A stretch of DNA of 64,000 nucleotides. Source: Daphnia pulex (Eukaryota > Arthropoda > Branchiopoda > Diplostraca > Daphniidae). The stretch covers positions 12,042,001 through 12,106,000 of the forward strand of contig NC_060019.1 of NCBI RefSeq assembly GCF_021134715.1. Reading direction: 5' to 3'. How positions within the stretch are numbered: position 1 is the stretch's first letter; every line of letters begins with the position of its first letter. The translations under genes and the position numbers were made by a program. Of this stretch, positions 1 to 14,593 are shown one piece after another. Under the pieces are notes generated by a model. That model saw nothing but the letters and a program-made list of their open reading frames with translations. It was not told where the DNA came from and searched no databases.

Positions 1-1218
1 GCTGGAATAGGCACAATTGCATGGTGGAAGCATCCTTCAAGCCATGTGGATCCTGAATCTTACATTCAGTTTAAATCTATGCTTGTTTCATCAAGTAATT
101 ATAGTATTAGTAATATTTGTGAAAAGAATCAAAATCAAATTTATTTTGTTCTATATTTAATTACACAGGCCTTCACCTGCTCTTAGCCTTTTTTGAAATT
201 TTAGCCTGTGACAAACTCCAAACTTCAAGACACATATGGGTTTTGGTTTTTCTTCCAATGTTGTTTTTATCAATTGTTTGCATTGCAGTTTCAATTTGGG
301 CCCTGAAACATGAGCGACCTTTTGAGGTATTTCAATTTAAGTTCATTGAAAAAGAGAAAGTTTCTCAATATAATCTTTCTGAAGGTGGAACTTTTTCTAG
401 CTCTAAATTTGCTTCAGTTGATATTCATTCCACTAAAATTGGTAAACACGATGCTTTAGTTATTTTGTCTAACAAATTTTAAAACAACAGACTTTTTATA
501 AGGATGGCTTTATCACATGGCGATGGGAATTGGTTTTTATACCCATTTGGATCATTTATGGAGCTGCGGTTATTGGTGTCTCATATTCCATACTATTAGC
601 AGCTTTATTCTCTCGGTCGGTTAACATCACCAACGACCAAAGACGAGCTTCTACCCAGGCTGCGTCAAGTTACGTTTTGTTGGTGATCCCTAGCCTGATT
701 TCAGTGGTACTATTTACTTTTATCTATTTCTGAGATACAGAATTTTACTTATTCATCATGTTTTTCTTATTGGTAGATATTGCTGGCTAAAAAATTAGAT
801 GGAGATCTTCAGATGCCATATTCTCTTGTCAACATACCACTTCTGATCGCCTTAACATCCCTTGTTTTGCGATCGTTCACGGCAAGAGGAGGAAACCTAT
901 GTGAGTATAAAATTCTATTAGCGGTAGACTGCATTTAAAAGTCTTATTCTGTACATTCATTTAGGGTGGTGTGGGATGCGGAAAGATTTTTGTTTATTCA
1001 TCTTAGATTTGTTCCCGATGTTAAGAGAGTATGGAAATGTTTCTTATGATTACCAATCAACAGAGCAGAGGTCTCTGGAGTCCAACGATATTCCGGAAGT
1101 AACCGTTTTGTCGCCTAACCACAATCCACTCAGTTCGGTTTGGCCGAAGATTAAGAATGTTAAAAATGTCGATTCTCGGACTGTTGTGCCTATCCTAATA
1201 ATTGATTTACCTGATTAA
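1..1218 (+). CDS. TMEM185: TMEM185-family multi-pass membrane protein (3' part of gene)
   Basis: Six exons can be joined in phase: 1-94, 169-326, 385-441, 503-706, 777-900 and 965-1218 (stop TAA). They encode about 296 residues. Family members are about 350 residues, so roughly the first 55 lie before the window. The match rests on colinear family motifs: FKSMLVSS then HLLLAFFEILACDKL, a 19-residue exon ending LIFIPLKL, DGFITWRWELVFIPIW, AKKLDG, GGNLWW, and RKDFCLFILDLFPMLREYGN with a short acidic tail ending LPD. Several hydrophobic segments fit a multi-pass protein. Its molecular role is not established. An open frame at 243-482 runs through the 58-bp intron after KHERPFE and is not the real product. 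The small exon 385-441 is easily missed. Family assignment is secure; symbol is by homology. Confidence 0.88.
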
Positions 1219-3001
1219 GCTGTTTTGTGCGACGAACATTTTGATGTTGAAATCATCCTTATTACGTTTATATTTATAGTTTTCTCTATTCTAAAGGAAA
1301 CGAATCATTATTGTTAACTTGCTCAGAATGTGTAAATATGGTACCTATTTTGTTTCGTTCAGTCTAATAGTAACATTTAAGTTAAATCTAAGAACCGCTA
1401 TTGTGATTAATCTATATTGGGTGATGGATAGTTGATGGATACGCTGAGATCTTAACATTGTCATTTAATCAATTGGCATTAACCAAATACTTGCTACCAA
1501 ATACAGCAGCAGACTGTAAAATGGTAGCTGTTATACTAGAATCTTATAACAGTTTTAGTTCTACACAAGAAGAAAAAACCTTTCACCCACATTGTATATA
1601 GCATGCTGCTTATACACATTTCATAGAAAAAAATTCCGTCCGATCCCTTGTAACAACGTTATGATCATGATCTTCGATGAAATGTCCGTATTTGTGGTCT
1701 CTTGCCGCGTCCACAAAAACCAACCACGGACCGAGCGGACTCCCCCGCAATTGAAATATTGGTGGTGGTGGGGTCATTGCCGGTTATTGCTGAAAAACAA
1801 ATGAAAACCGTTGCCGTTCATCAGCGTACGCGTACGCTAAAATTCGAAAAGACCAACCCATTTAAAAACTAAATAACAAATTATTGGTCAAACGTCTCCG
1901 AAGACAGTCCAAATAAAAATTTCGGTTTCGCACGTTAATTGTCAGGTGAACCGTGTCAATTAGTCATTACTTTAGTCCCACATTTACTGAAATTTTTGCT
2001 AACCGGTGCTAATTGACGATCTAAAATGTACATAACAGGCTACCAGTCCAGTTAAATTAAAAAAAAAAAAAAAACTTAGTTGATAACAGCTTATTTACGT
2101 ATTCTTTACCGTGTTTTAGCCACTTGAGACGGCTCCTTTTTATTAAAAATTGTATACAAGCCGGTTGGATTCATGACAGGAAATTGTACACATATAATAC
2201 GTGCCGTCGGTCACGGACTCACGGAGTTTCACCTTTTTCGCTACAGTGGATCTTTATCCAGCAAAGCGAGGACAGCATTTAGGCTATATTAACGTTTTTA
2301 TCTAAAGACCAAAATGCGTACTTAAAATAAATCTCTATGAGTACAACAATATGATTAAACTTTTCCTGTAGCTGTAGCACTTGTAGTTTGCATTTGTCAT
2401 AACATCGGTTTTTAAGCTTTTGACTATATTAAAACATCATAACATGCGCAATCCAGGACAAAGATATCACTCATATCAGACGTTGGTTATTTTTCCATCA
2501 ATACAATTTCGGTGGAAATTTCTTCTACTTGGTATTTATTGAAAATTCGGGATTTTGGCGAAAACATGTCAACGAAATACAGTTTTTAGTTCTTTTAAAA
2601 TCCCTTTAAAGTTCAAACTATTTCACCGTTTATTTTAAACCATTCGCGAAACATGGCACCGTTTTGTGCCCTGATCCGTATCCGCGTTTTCTGTTCCAAT
2701 TTTTACAGGGGACTCGGGGGCATCTTGTATATTTTGAAGGTCGTTAGTGGTAGTCGCAGGGATCTTTGGGTTGTCGTCAAGGTCCGCGATAGGTTAATGC
2801 CAATTTTTACTGTTCTTTCCTTCAAGTCAACTGATAATAATTCTTCTTCGTCGTTTTTAGCAGTGATTCGTCGTTAAATAAAGTGATAATAGAGAGGTAT
2901 TGCATTTTTTAAATGAGTAATTCTTAAGAAGATGAAAGGGTTCCATTTCATTTCACCTTGTTTCTGCGACTTATCATTTAACTCTTTGATTGCAGACCAA
3001 T
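1219..3001. other. TMEM185 3' flank and glycogen synthase 5' flank/leader
   Basis: No protein-coding gene is supported here. The left part must hold the TMEM185 3' UTR; the right part must hold the glycogen synthase promoter and leader. A possible leader intron runs from a GT at 2897 to an AG at 2994-2995, six bases before the ATG at 3002. A poly(A) run lies near 2058-2074. The open frames at 1592-1804 and 2653-2877 show no family resemblance. Confidence 0.5.
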
Positions 3002-6000
3002 ATGTCAGTTAAGGCAGCTCGTCGGTTCTATCGTGTCGATAGTGCCCATGACCTTCAATTTCTACACTCTTGTGAATCAGCATCAGCTGAGAATAGATGG
3101 ACATTTGAAATTGCTTGGGAAGTTGCTAATAAAGGTAGGCTATAATTTATCATTACATGTTTAAAAATTTGTGTTTAAAAATTATTTAGAAGATGAGTAC
3201 AAATAGTCTATGTATTGTGTCTGAATTTAATGATGCATTCAAAATAATGTTGGAAGTAAATGTTGTTTCCTTAGAAAAAGCTCAAACATTATAATATTAA
3301 TGAAAAGTGTGATGATACAATAACTTTAACTGTTTTTATTTTTAGTTGGAGGAATCTACACAGTCATTCGATCAAAAGCAAGTGCTTCAGTGGAAGAACT
3401 AGGTGATCACTATATTCTACTTGGTCCATACAAAGAGCATTGTGCTAAGCAAGAAGTGGAAACCTTTGAGTTGCCACCTGGAACCCCACTAGCCATTGCT
3501 GTTCAAAAGCTTCGTGATCGTGGATTCAAGGTAACTTCAATTTTATCAACTATTGAGTTACAGTTTATTGTACTCTTTACAATTTTGATTTTGATTTTCT
3601 TGTGACATCAATATTTCAGGTTGTCACTGGAAACTGGCTTGTAGATGGTAATCCATTGTTAGTGCTATTTGATATTGGTTCTGCTTCATGGAATCTTGAT
3701 AGCTACAAGAAAGAATTATTTGAAAAAAGTGGAATTGGTATTCCAAACCATGATACTGAATCAAATGATTCAGTTGTTTTTGGATTCATGGCAGCCCAGT
3801 TCATTGCAGAGGTTTGATGTTCTTTTCCAATGCAACAAATTCAACTTATATTTCAGCATTTGATTCATTTATACAGTTCAACTATGCAGCTCAACAAGAA
3901 CATTTAGCGTTGGCTAATGGCAGTCCAGCTCCTCGTATCGTTGCACACTTCCATGAATGGCTTGCTGGTATTGGACTCGTCTTATTGAGGCTATGGGGAG
4001 TTCAGGTTGCTACCGTTTTCACTACCCATGCGACACTACTTGGTCGTTACCTATGTGCAGGCAATATTGATTTTTACAACAATCTTGACAAGGTTGTATT
4101 GATATTTATGATGAATTTGTGAGAGTTTAATATTAAAACGTTCATTTGAAAACAGTTCAATATTGACGAAGAAGCCGGTAGACGACAAATTTACCATCGC
4201 TATTGCATGGAACGCGCCGCGACGAATTTAGCGCACACTTTTACAACTGTTTCGGAGATCACTGGTTTGGAAGCAGAGCATCTGTTGAAGAGAAAACCTG
4301 ACGTCATTACTCCCAACGGATTGAACGTAAAGAAGTTTTCAGCTCTCCACGAATTCCAAAACCTCCACGCAATTTATAAGGAAAAGATTAATGAATTCGT
4401 CCGTGGTCATTTCTATGGGTTAGTAATTTTTTCCCATAGAAAAGTTGACGTTTTATTCTTTTATTTTCTTTGTTCCTAATTACTTGATTATTGAAATCTT
4501 CTAGCCATCTAGATTTTGATGTTGATCGCACACTCTATTTTTTTATCGCCGGACGTTATGAATTTGGAAACAAAGGAGCCGATGTTTTCATTGAAGCTCT
4601 GGCGCGCTTAAACCACATGCTCAAAGTAAATAGTCTTTAAATTTGTAAAAAAATTTGGGTTTAAAGATAACAGCTATTATTGTCAACACAAGGTTAGCGG
4701 TTCAGATAAAACCATTGTAGCGTTTCTCATTTTTCCTGCCAAGACGCATAATTTCAATGTCGAAACGCTGCGTGGTCAGGCAGTCGTTAAGAGTCTTCGA
4801 GACACTATTCATGACATTCAACAGAAAATTGGTAAACGAATCTACGACGTCTGTTTGAGGTGAGTTTTCCCAGTTTGATTTTTAATGATTGTTTATTAAA
4901 TAATTGAATTTTAATAATCGTCTAATTAAAATTTAGCGGTCGACTTCCCGACTCAGAGGAGCTACTGCAGAAGGAAGACACTGTGCGTTTGAAGCGTTGT
5001 ATCTATGCCACTCAAAGAGATACCCTTCCTCCAATCACCACTCACAATGTTGTCGATGATGCTTCCGATCCAGTTCTTAATAGTTTCCGCCGTTGCAAGC
5101 TTTTCAACGAGACGAGTGATCGAGTTAAAGTATGTATTGACGAATATCTTATTTTTAACAGCCATTTGCGCATAGTGCGATGCATTAACAATATTTCTTA
5201 CAAATACTAATAGGTGATATTTCATCCGGAATTCTTATCGTCGACCAATCCGTTGTTTGGATTGGATTATGAGGATTTCGTCAGAGGTTGCCATTTGGGT
5301 GTTTTCCCAAGTTATTACGAACCTTGGGGATACACTCCTGCTGAGTGTACAGTAATGGGAATTCCTTCCATATCAACCAATTTGTCAGGTCTCGTAGAAA
5401 ATTATGTCCATCTTCCTAATTGTGTGTTTATTTCATGGTTGAGATTGATATTTAGGCTTTGGATGCTTCATGGGCGATCATATTGCCGACCCAATGAGCT
5501 ATGGAATTTACGTCGTAGATCGTCGATTTATTTCTCTAGATGATTCTCTCAACCAACTTGCCCAGTATATGTTCGATTTTACGCGACTTAATCGGCGCCA
5601 GCGTATCATTCAACGCAACCGAACCGAGCGGTTGTCTGATCTTCTTGATTGGAGAAACCTCTCAGTGGTATGTACATTGTTTCTCATTAATCGATGTTGA
5701 ATTTGTGGATAACAAATGTCGTCTTGCTTTTGTTCCAGTATTATCGTAAAGCTCGTCAAATGGCTTTGCATGCCGTTTTCCCCGAATTCGATCTGGATGA
5801 AGATGAGAACGGCAGCGGAGTTGGAAGATTGTCGTATCCACGACCTATTTCGGAACCACCTTCTCCCACATCATCTCGTGCAACAACTCCAATCCCATCA
5901 GATCAATCGGACGAAGATGACGAAGTCGATGAAGAACGCGAGGTAAGTTTCAAGTTATATTTTTATCGATTAGAATTTATCCGGAAGATTTCACCTTTTT

Positions 6001-6100
6001 CAAATGGGTGAATAATTAATGACACACATTTTTTTTCTTTTATGTTTCTCAAATTAAACAGCTCAGAGAATTAAGTGTCGGTGCGGAAGAGAGGCGATGA
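3002..6100 (+). CDS. GlyS: glycogen [starch] synthase, GT3 family
   Basis: Twelve exons join in phase: 3002-3134, 3346-3530, 3620-3811, 3877-4092, 4156-4418, 4505-4625, 4693-4859, 4937-5129, 5214-5388, 5456-5667, 5739-5942 and 6062-6100. The product is 699 residues, the usual size for animal glycogen synthase. It transfers glucose from UDP-glucose to the non-reducing ends of glycogen in the cytosol. Visible evidence: an N-terminal RRFYRVDS segment, then [17 protein letters not shown] (donor-site loop), HFHEWLAG, and the E-x7-E catalytic pair in [13 protein letters not shown] (about Glu526 and Glu534). The arginine cluster [16 protein letters not shown] (about 592-607) is the glucose-6-phosphate control element in this family. 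The C-terminal tail is Ser/Pro-rich then acidic, as in phosphorylation-controlled synthases. The start gives the family-typical N-terminus. All introns have GT-AG ends and preserve frame, so the gene looks intact. Confidence 0.97.
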
Positions 6101-7210
6101 ACCCGGAGGACTGCACCGAACCGTAGTGGTGAAAGGTCAAACACTCCGATTCGTATTAGAATGATACTGCTAACCAATAATCGGGGCGTAGTCGAATTAC
6201 TCAGAGTAACTGTCACACCTGTGAATTTATTAGATCTTAAATGTGCCACGGTTTGTGGGTTTAGTGTAAAAGCAGCGCATTCAAAATTTAAAAAACCCCT
6301 TCTTATTATTTCTTAAGTGGTTTGTTTTAGTTTTACATGCGTTGTGTTTCAGTTCAAAAGCTTTCAGTCTAAACCTTGCCTTGTGGTGAGCAGTCCTGCT
6401 CTCCCGTAATCCAAATAGTCCCTTCATTAATTAGGTGTTTGTGTTGCGTAGTTTATGTTCTGTTTAAATACATCTATTCCCTGTTGATTTTTTCTGAACA
6501 TTTTTAAAAGATATTTAAAAAGTGAAACTCAACAACACCCAAAATAAATCGGAAAAAATAAAGATATCTACAGGAAAGTCCCTGAATGGACAAGTAAGTG
6601 TAAAGAGCCAGCAACCAGATGGGCGCGAGTGGATGTGTCGATGTGCATTTCAGTAGTTTGAAATCTCAAAACAAATTTTAGCGGTGTTGCCAAATAACTT
6701 AAATTGATTGCTTGAATCGGGAAATTGAGGAAGATTGAATGAATAAATGATTACAGAATAAAAAGTACTACAACGAACAACATTATATGACTGGGAACAC
6801 TTGACATGAATTATAATAATTCAATTCACATAATTTTTTGTCCACCTTCAATTAAGTTCATATAAAAAGCTTTCTACGCGTTCAACTAAACTAGGAAAAT
6901 AAGTTAGGAGATAAAGCAAGAAATTAAATTCTTCAATGAAAATAAACGTAAATAAATTAAATAAACGAGAAATTTCAAAGTATGTGCAAATGCAACGTAA
7001 TATTTAAGTGGAAATCGACAGCCTGCGTAAGCGTAAGTGCGGGGCCCGGTCTAAGCAGACGAAAAACCAAGTCCGGAATATTTCAAGACGTTCCAAACAA
7101 CAGCACCACCAGACACCCATTGTTGTGGATAAAAATCAAAAGATTGAAACCTACAAAAGTAGAAGTACATATATTGTATGCTGAAGTAAGATTTGTGGGT
7201 CGTTTCACAA
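6101..7210. other. GlyS 3' UTR and CSN2 upstream region
   Basis: No coding gene is supported. AATAAA occurs near 6543 and again near 6554, plausible poly(A) signals for glycogen synthase about 450 bp after its stop. The remainder is AT-rich and should include the CSN2 promoter and leader. The opposed open frames at 6982-7314 look like chance readings. Confidence 0.45.
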
Positions 7211-9237
<2,027 letters not shown>

Positions 9238-9960
9238 TATATTTTTTTTATTGAATTAATGGCGTTCTCTGCTTTGCCGAAAACTTTGTTTTGTAATAGA
9301 AATACAAAAAAAAATGGCGATGGTTAATCGATGTTGTTCCTGCTTTCCTCATTTGGATAAAATATGGTTCTACAATTATTTTATTTATTAGTTGATTCCA
9401 GTTAATTATTTGTTAGCTATTTTTTTGGCGCAATTCTAGAAATGTTGTGCTCTTATTGAGCTTTAGTGTAATACTTTTGATTGCGCCAAATAGCAAGAAA
9501 GAATTTTATCGTGCATTTTTAGTTCGGTGCTTATCGCGAAGGATTCTGACATTGCCTTGTGGTCATCCGGAATTGAACAAAAAGTAAATTAGGACTGTAA
9601 AATTATGGGAATCCTTGCTTTTTTGCGTGTGAATAGTTTCAGTTCTCATTTTAAACAGTGGAGTAATAGTGGATCCATGTGCGATATTTTCCTTGAGTGT
9701 CGTTTGGCGAATTACTTTTTCACACAGATGTTACATTATTATTACAATACATCATAATTAATCGTTTTTGATAAATTTCTATGGAGACGAGTGGGTGCGT
9801 GGTAAATATTCATGCAATTCATCTTTCGCCAACTGAATAGTGTTAATAGATATAATTCTTTGTGTTATGCTTTTATAACAATAAAAACTTGGTAAATTGT
9901 TTTTCAAACGTGGTTTTCTTTTCTTCTTGTTTTCATCTGCCTTGCTTACAATGAATGCAT
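9238..9960. other. convergent 3' region between CSN2 (+) and PHM (-)
   Basis: No gene is seen. The sequence is AT-rich with T-runs and must hold the 3' UTRs of the two convergent genes. Confidence 0.4.
9880..9885 (+). terminator. candidate poly(A) signal for CSN2
   Basis: AATAAA on the + strand about 640 bp after the CSN2 stop and about 75 bp before the end of the convergent PHM alternative exon. Position suits a 3' end; no transcript evidence is available. Confidence 0.35.
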
Positions 9961-10215
9961 TTAGAGTTCCGATGCATCTGTAGGCAGATTGGTTAAAGAT
10001 CCCTCTATATCCCAGTAGTAATAAGGAGGTCCAGTGGTAAAGCAGTGCTTCTGTGATAAAATACCTTGACGCGCATCACTCCAGTACATGATGTAAAAAT
10101 TGCCTGATGAAATTGAGAAGTATGAGAAAGGAATATATATTAGATAATTCCAATATCAATTATTGCTACGGTAAGATTGATATTGTCCTTACACATTTCG
10201 TCTGCTCCCGTCATG
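9961..10215 (-). CDS. alternative terminal exon pair of PHM (or partial duplicate)
   Basis: Two minus-strand exons, 10215-10193 and 10103-9961, lie 1 kb downstream of the last main PHM exon. The first has an acceptor AG at 10217-10216 and starts in the same phase as exon 11369-11210, so exon 11632-11583 could splice to either. The module reads MTGADEMC, then NFYIMYWSDARQG, a KHCFTTGPPYYYW motif and a DASEL end with TAA. Exon 12 has DEMCNFYILYW, KHCFSMGPP and DASTL. Met305 and Cys306 would keep their numbers, and the alternative protein would be 352 residues. The pair carries an extra intron (10192-10104) inside the Cys codon that the main exon lacks. Seen: exons, splice sites, matching phase. 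Inferred: alternative last exons. It could instead be a relic of a second PHM copy, but no other PHM exons are visible nearby. Confidence 0.72.
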
Positions 10216-10383
10216 CTATGAAAATAAGAATCGATTGTTTCATTTCAATTAGTACCGAAAACCAATTAGTACAACTTATTATATAAGGAAGGGTAACATT
10301 GAATTAGTAATGGAAGCCGCTGGCCAATTAGCAAGCTAGCCATTTACAGTCAAAGCTGTGTGTCTTCATCGGTATGGCGACCG

Positions 10384-10503
10384 TAGAACTCAAAAGACAG
10401 CTAAGAGGTGGAGTTCTATTGTCGCATACAAAGAAATTTTTGAAAATTATTTAAAATATTTGGGTTCTATTGTCGGTGGAGTTCTTCTGTCTTTGGAGTT
10501 CTA
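10384..10503. repeat. small inverted-repeat element inside PHM locus
   Basis: Ends are inverted copies: AGAACTCaaaAGACAG at 10386 and CTGTCTttgGAGTTCT ending at 10502, one mismatch over 16 bp, flanked by TA. A direct repeat (GGTGGAGTTCT, GTTCTATTGTCG) occurs inside. About 120 bp; fits a short MITE. It lies between the two alternative PHM 3' ends. Confidence 0.5.
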
Positions 10504-11209
10504 AATATAAGCAACCCTCTTCATCCGCTAATTTTTAATTGGTAATGTTTTACGTTATTAAACAAAGTATAAAGCAATCTAGGCAAATCTGATGAACCAT
10601 ATTTCATCGTGCCGCTTAGCTATTCATACATCCTTCCCACTTATACTATTCAACATATTTTATTTTGTCCTGTCTACTTTCCCCCGACCTTCACGTTTAC
10701 CGACCAAACATTCGGTAGTTATATTTTTCGTTCCACGTTATTTTAATCGCGCTTGCGAGCACTTTATTCTTCAGTGTTCTAATTAACGTGCGTAACTCGG
10801 GATTGCAATATATAGGCTTAAGTTGGCTGAAAAATGAAAAATACGTGCTAATTTATCGGAAATTAAATAAGAAGCAAAAAAAATAAATCGAAAAATGTGA
10901 TAATTTTGCACAAGAATAAAAACAACAAACATAAATAACTGAACCAAACAAAGAAAAACCAATTGCACAGAAAAAGCACAAAAATGCAGGACAAACAATT
11001 CAAAAAGATAAAAGGGATGCACAGTTTAAGCAATGATCGATTCAGAGAGCTGCAAGTCTTGTGACGTTTTTCGCTAATTCAATGGTTCGCTATGTATGCC
11101 ATTGATTTTAAAACAATGCCAATAAAAAGAAAAGAGTGTCGGTCGTCCAACAGAACTTTTATCGAAATTGTCTTCTTCTGTCATTTTGTCTGGCTTTCGC
11201 AATCGCCAA
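10504..11209. other. AT-rich spacer between PHM terminal modules
   Basis: No exon is supported. It would be the 3' UTR of the main PHM form and part of an intron if the 9961-10215 module is used. Minus-strand hydrophobic open frame 10783-11022 is low-complexity and not convincing. Confidence 0.35.
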
Positions 11210-14200
11210 TCAAAGTGTTGATGCATCGTCAGGAATACTATTTAGTCGATTACGGGACCAGTTATAAATGGGCGGCCCCATGGAGAAGCAATGCTTGGTA
11301 TTCAATACTTCGCCACCCTCAGTCCAGTATAAGATATAGAAGTTACACATCTCATCATCACTGGTCAAACTAAATGATGGAAACCAAACAAAATTGTTGG
11401 ACATTAAATAGGTGCACTAACGCTACGGTGGACGATATGAATGCAGGTAATTTAAAACTCATGCAATGGAATTTTTAAAAAATAGTTATTCTACTTAACG
11501 TGATGTAAAATTGAAAAAAATCTCATACATAAATTTAAAAAATGAAAACAAAATTTTAAATGTTGATTCATTTAGTTCTTACCCGATTCGCGTTACCCAA
11601 TTTCGATTGCTGACCATCGTGCATCGAGCGGCCTGATGGATAAAAATAATGAAGTCAAATTACATGGAATCTCAATCAGTAAGCATAGCTTGCTTTTTTT
11701 CGTATCACATAAATATGCTCAAATCGTACCACTGTATCTCCTTTCGTCAACGTCAGATTATTAGCGACGGGATAAAACATTTGAGGAAGCTGTGGATCCT
11801 GTTTTCCAATGAGTTTCCATTGATCTTTACGATTGACTCTGCTCACTTTGTATCCGGACACAACTCGTCCTAAGCAATTAGTTGACGATTATTGAAGTTC
11901 CATCTCGCGAGTTCTGTAACTATATTTACCTAGTGCGTGCGTGTGGGTTCGAAAAGCGAACGGATAAATGACTTTATCTTCGTTAATCTTGCAGGCTGTT
12001 TCCATATATTCGACACTGTTGGCTGAAATCCGTCCGCCAGTTCCCATCAGAAGTACACCAGCAGATTTCGGTTGACTACAGTCAAAATAAAAGAAATCCG
12101 CAATAATTTATTTCAAAAATTGAGCGAGAAAAAGTATTCTCTTCCAATCAGTTCAAGTATTACCGTATGGTGGTATATTTTAAAAAGACGCCAGAATCAT
12201 CTCTCGTGCCATCTGTTGTTAAAAAAAGGTGCGTCAATTACTTGCCCGGAACGCAGTAGGTAATCGGTTCAATTTCAATGTAGTGCGCTTACCAGCAAAC
12301 CGTTCGACGCTTGCATAATGCACTTGCAACGTGATGTATTGAATTTTAGATCGTCCGCCAACCTATTGTAGAATAAAAAATACGTTACAAACCTTCGGTT
12401 TATTAAATAACTACCTGAATTAACTTACGTGAAAGCCTACTCCAGGGGGCAACTGCACAGTTAAAAATAAATGAGCAAATAATAAGTTAATAAATGTGTG
12501 CTTGATTACTTTACGCAACTAAAACAAGAACAAGATTAATATTAATACCTGCAATGGTGGTGCATCGTGAGCCCAAGCGTAAATAACCTTTCAAAGTTAA
12601 TGCGGGAAAAAAGTTGGATTTGAATTGATTTCAATAAATTTCTCAGAAATCTAACTTACTTGAGCGCCTTTTTTGCAGGGTTCCGCTGATTTCAAGGAAG
12701 GATCTTTGACTGCCATTTCACCGCAATTCCTGAAATAGTAAAGTAGTTTACTTTTAGATTCTTTTAAAACATATTTGAAATCGTCATACCAAACTTCTTC
12801 ATCACTTCCAGGTTCTTCGCAACCATACAGCAGCATGTGATGGGCAGTCTCCATAGTTGCATTTGGAACGAATCCAACTAAAGAAATGAGAGCAAACCAG
12901 AGTTGCGATTTTCAATTCCTGAGGCAACTGATGACATACTAACACGAATTGAGTTCTTTGATAAAAATGAGCGCGGATGATTTTGCAATTTTACCTATAT
13001 AGTAATCCGTGTCGGAGTCAATCCGGATTGGAGTGCAAAAATATGTTTCTGCCTGTTAAATAAATCTGGTTATTACTGCAATAATCGGGTCGCAATAAGC
13101 TCACATCAACTTCATCAGACGGCATCAAGTAAATGAAGAATGAAATTTTAGAACAGTCCTAAAATTGGTTTGTTTTTTAAATTGCCTCGACTAATAATAA
13201 TGACCGAAACAATAAAAAATAGGCCACAATCTATCCATGTTCAAGATTTTCGGAGGGAAATTTTAATAATTTTGTGATTGTGGAATTTGAAGAAAAGGAT
13301 ATTTTAATAATCGAATTTAGTGGTTAAGTTATTGAACTAGTCCTTCAATTAATAGTTTCTATTTTTTAGTTCTAACTTAATGACTCCAAAATACTATTGC
13401 AAATTCAACATGTTTTATCGTTTTTTTTCGGTTCTTTTCAAACTCGTAGCAAATGGCCAGCACACTTAATCATAAGTTCATGTTCGATTTGTTTACGTGA
13501 CCAAAAGAACACAACAACAACGTCCACTGAAGCGCGGAATAAAGGAGACGTGCTGCAGCCCAAGTCCAGTCCCCCATTCCTTTTACTTACAAGAAAAATA
13601 CCGTTAGGTTCAATAGCACCTGTGACCTTGAAAATCCTTGACTTCCTTTTAGACTTTTTGACCATACTATAGCCGTACTACCCACACATTTTGACAAAAA
13701 CATTCTGATTTTTTGAAAGGGTAGGGCATCCCAAACAATCACGAGACAGCCTAGAGGCCGAATTTTGAAGTCTACCGCCTACGCGTTCAAGTTATTGATT
13801 GGGCTCGAGTGACGTCAAACGCTACGATCCACCGAGTCACAAGAGGTGGAATTGTAAGACAAGGCGTGGGAACGGAACCATCGGTTTGGTAAATATAAAT
13901 GTGCAGTAGTAAACTTATTCTCAACTTCAATGAAATAATCCGAGAAACTAAGATTAATACGAAAAATCTCTTAAAATGTTAAATCAGCAGCGCGTCGCGC
14001 ACATTTACAAATATTCCACTAAACGGCGTACGCACATATTGATCGGTTGACTTTCTTATACGTTGAGTCAAAATTGGACAAGTACATTTGAATCGAACTT
14101 ACCTTTTTGGGCAGCACATTTGGCATGAGAAGGTCAAAAGTTTCAATTTCCCCATTGACTTGGGCAAATCCTGGCTGTCCATGAATAAGCGCGAAACAAA

Positions 14201-14261
14201 GAAACAGCCCGAAATACTTTGAACGCAACAAGTTTTGTAGGAAGAAAGAACCTGCTGCCAT
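11210..14261 (-). CDS. Phm: peptidylglycine alpha-hydroxylating monooxygenase, main form
   Basis: On the minus strand twelve exons join in phase: 14261-14103, 13052-12995, 12877-12790, 12729-12660, 12587-12549, 12452-12429, 12362-12293, 12212-12164, 12075-11930, 11869-11730, 11632-11583 and 11369-11210, giving 350 residues. PHM is the copper enzyme that hydroxylates glycine-extended peptides in the secretory pathway, the first step of neuropeptide C-terminal amidation. It is a stand-alone PHM without a lyase domain, as in insects. All six copper ligands are visible: His85-His86 (METAHHMLLYG), His161 (LQVHY), His230 and His232 (RTHTHALG), and Met305 (DEMCNFY). The ATG at 14261 was chosen because it gives a signal peptide (MAAGSFFLQNL then SKYFGLFLCFALIHG). 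In-frame ATGs at 14336 and 14369 would put a basic stretch first. An open frame spanning 12730-12789 is an intron that happens to be readable; splicing restores W-N-C-G-E-M. Confidence 0.93.
13053..14102 (-). other. first intron of PHM (about 1.05 kb)
   Basis: Donor GT at 14102-14101 and acceptor AG at 13054-13053, phase 0. It is much longer than the other PHM introns. Opposed open frames at 13397-13672 have no recognised family. Such a long first intron may carry control elements, but none is identifiable. Confidence 0.55.
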
Positions 14262-14593
14262 GTTGCAACCACTATCACCGACGTTTCGACGATCAATGAA
14301 CTTGCCTAGGCAGCTTCGTCTCCTACTCTGCGGCATCCGCGTGCCGCTTCTTTCACCATCTTTTATCAATTCCGTGTTCTCGTTAAACTAAAGATTGTGC
14401 AACTAAACGGGTTTTGTGGACCCCATTACATTACATATTAGAAATTCACGAATTTTTAATTAGAAAAGAAAATTATACCGGTATAGCATTTCAAAATAAA
14501 TGATTGGTTAATCAGGTTGTCGACGCCCTACATAACATTTAATCTAGAAAATTATTAAATCACATATTTAAGATTTTTATTTTTTGCGTTCAC
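14262..14593. other. PHM 5' flank / COMMD10 3' flank
   Basis: A 332-bp gap between two minus-strand genes. AATAAA on the minus strand (14576-14581) sits 13 bp past the COMMD10 stop and is a plausible poly(A) signal. No other feature is seen. Confidence 0.4.

Noticed and set aside
243..482. 79-codon open frame read as a complete protein
   Set aside because: Its first part is TMEM185 exon 2 and the rest reads through a 58-bp intron, out of frame through the next exon and into the following intron. Splicing 326 to 385 restores the family sequence.
12651..12854. 67-codon minus-strand frame as one PHM exon
   Set aside because: It includes a 60-bp intron (12789-12730) with GT-AG ends; removing it restores the conserved W-N-C-G-E-M segment.
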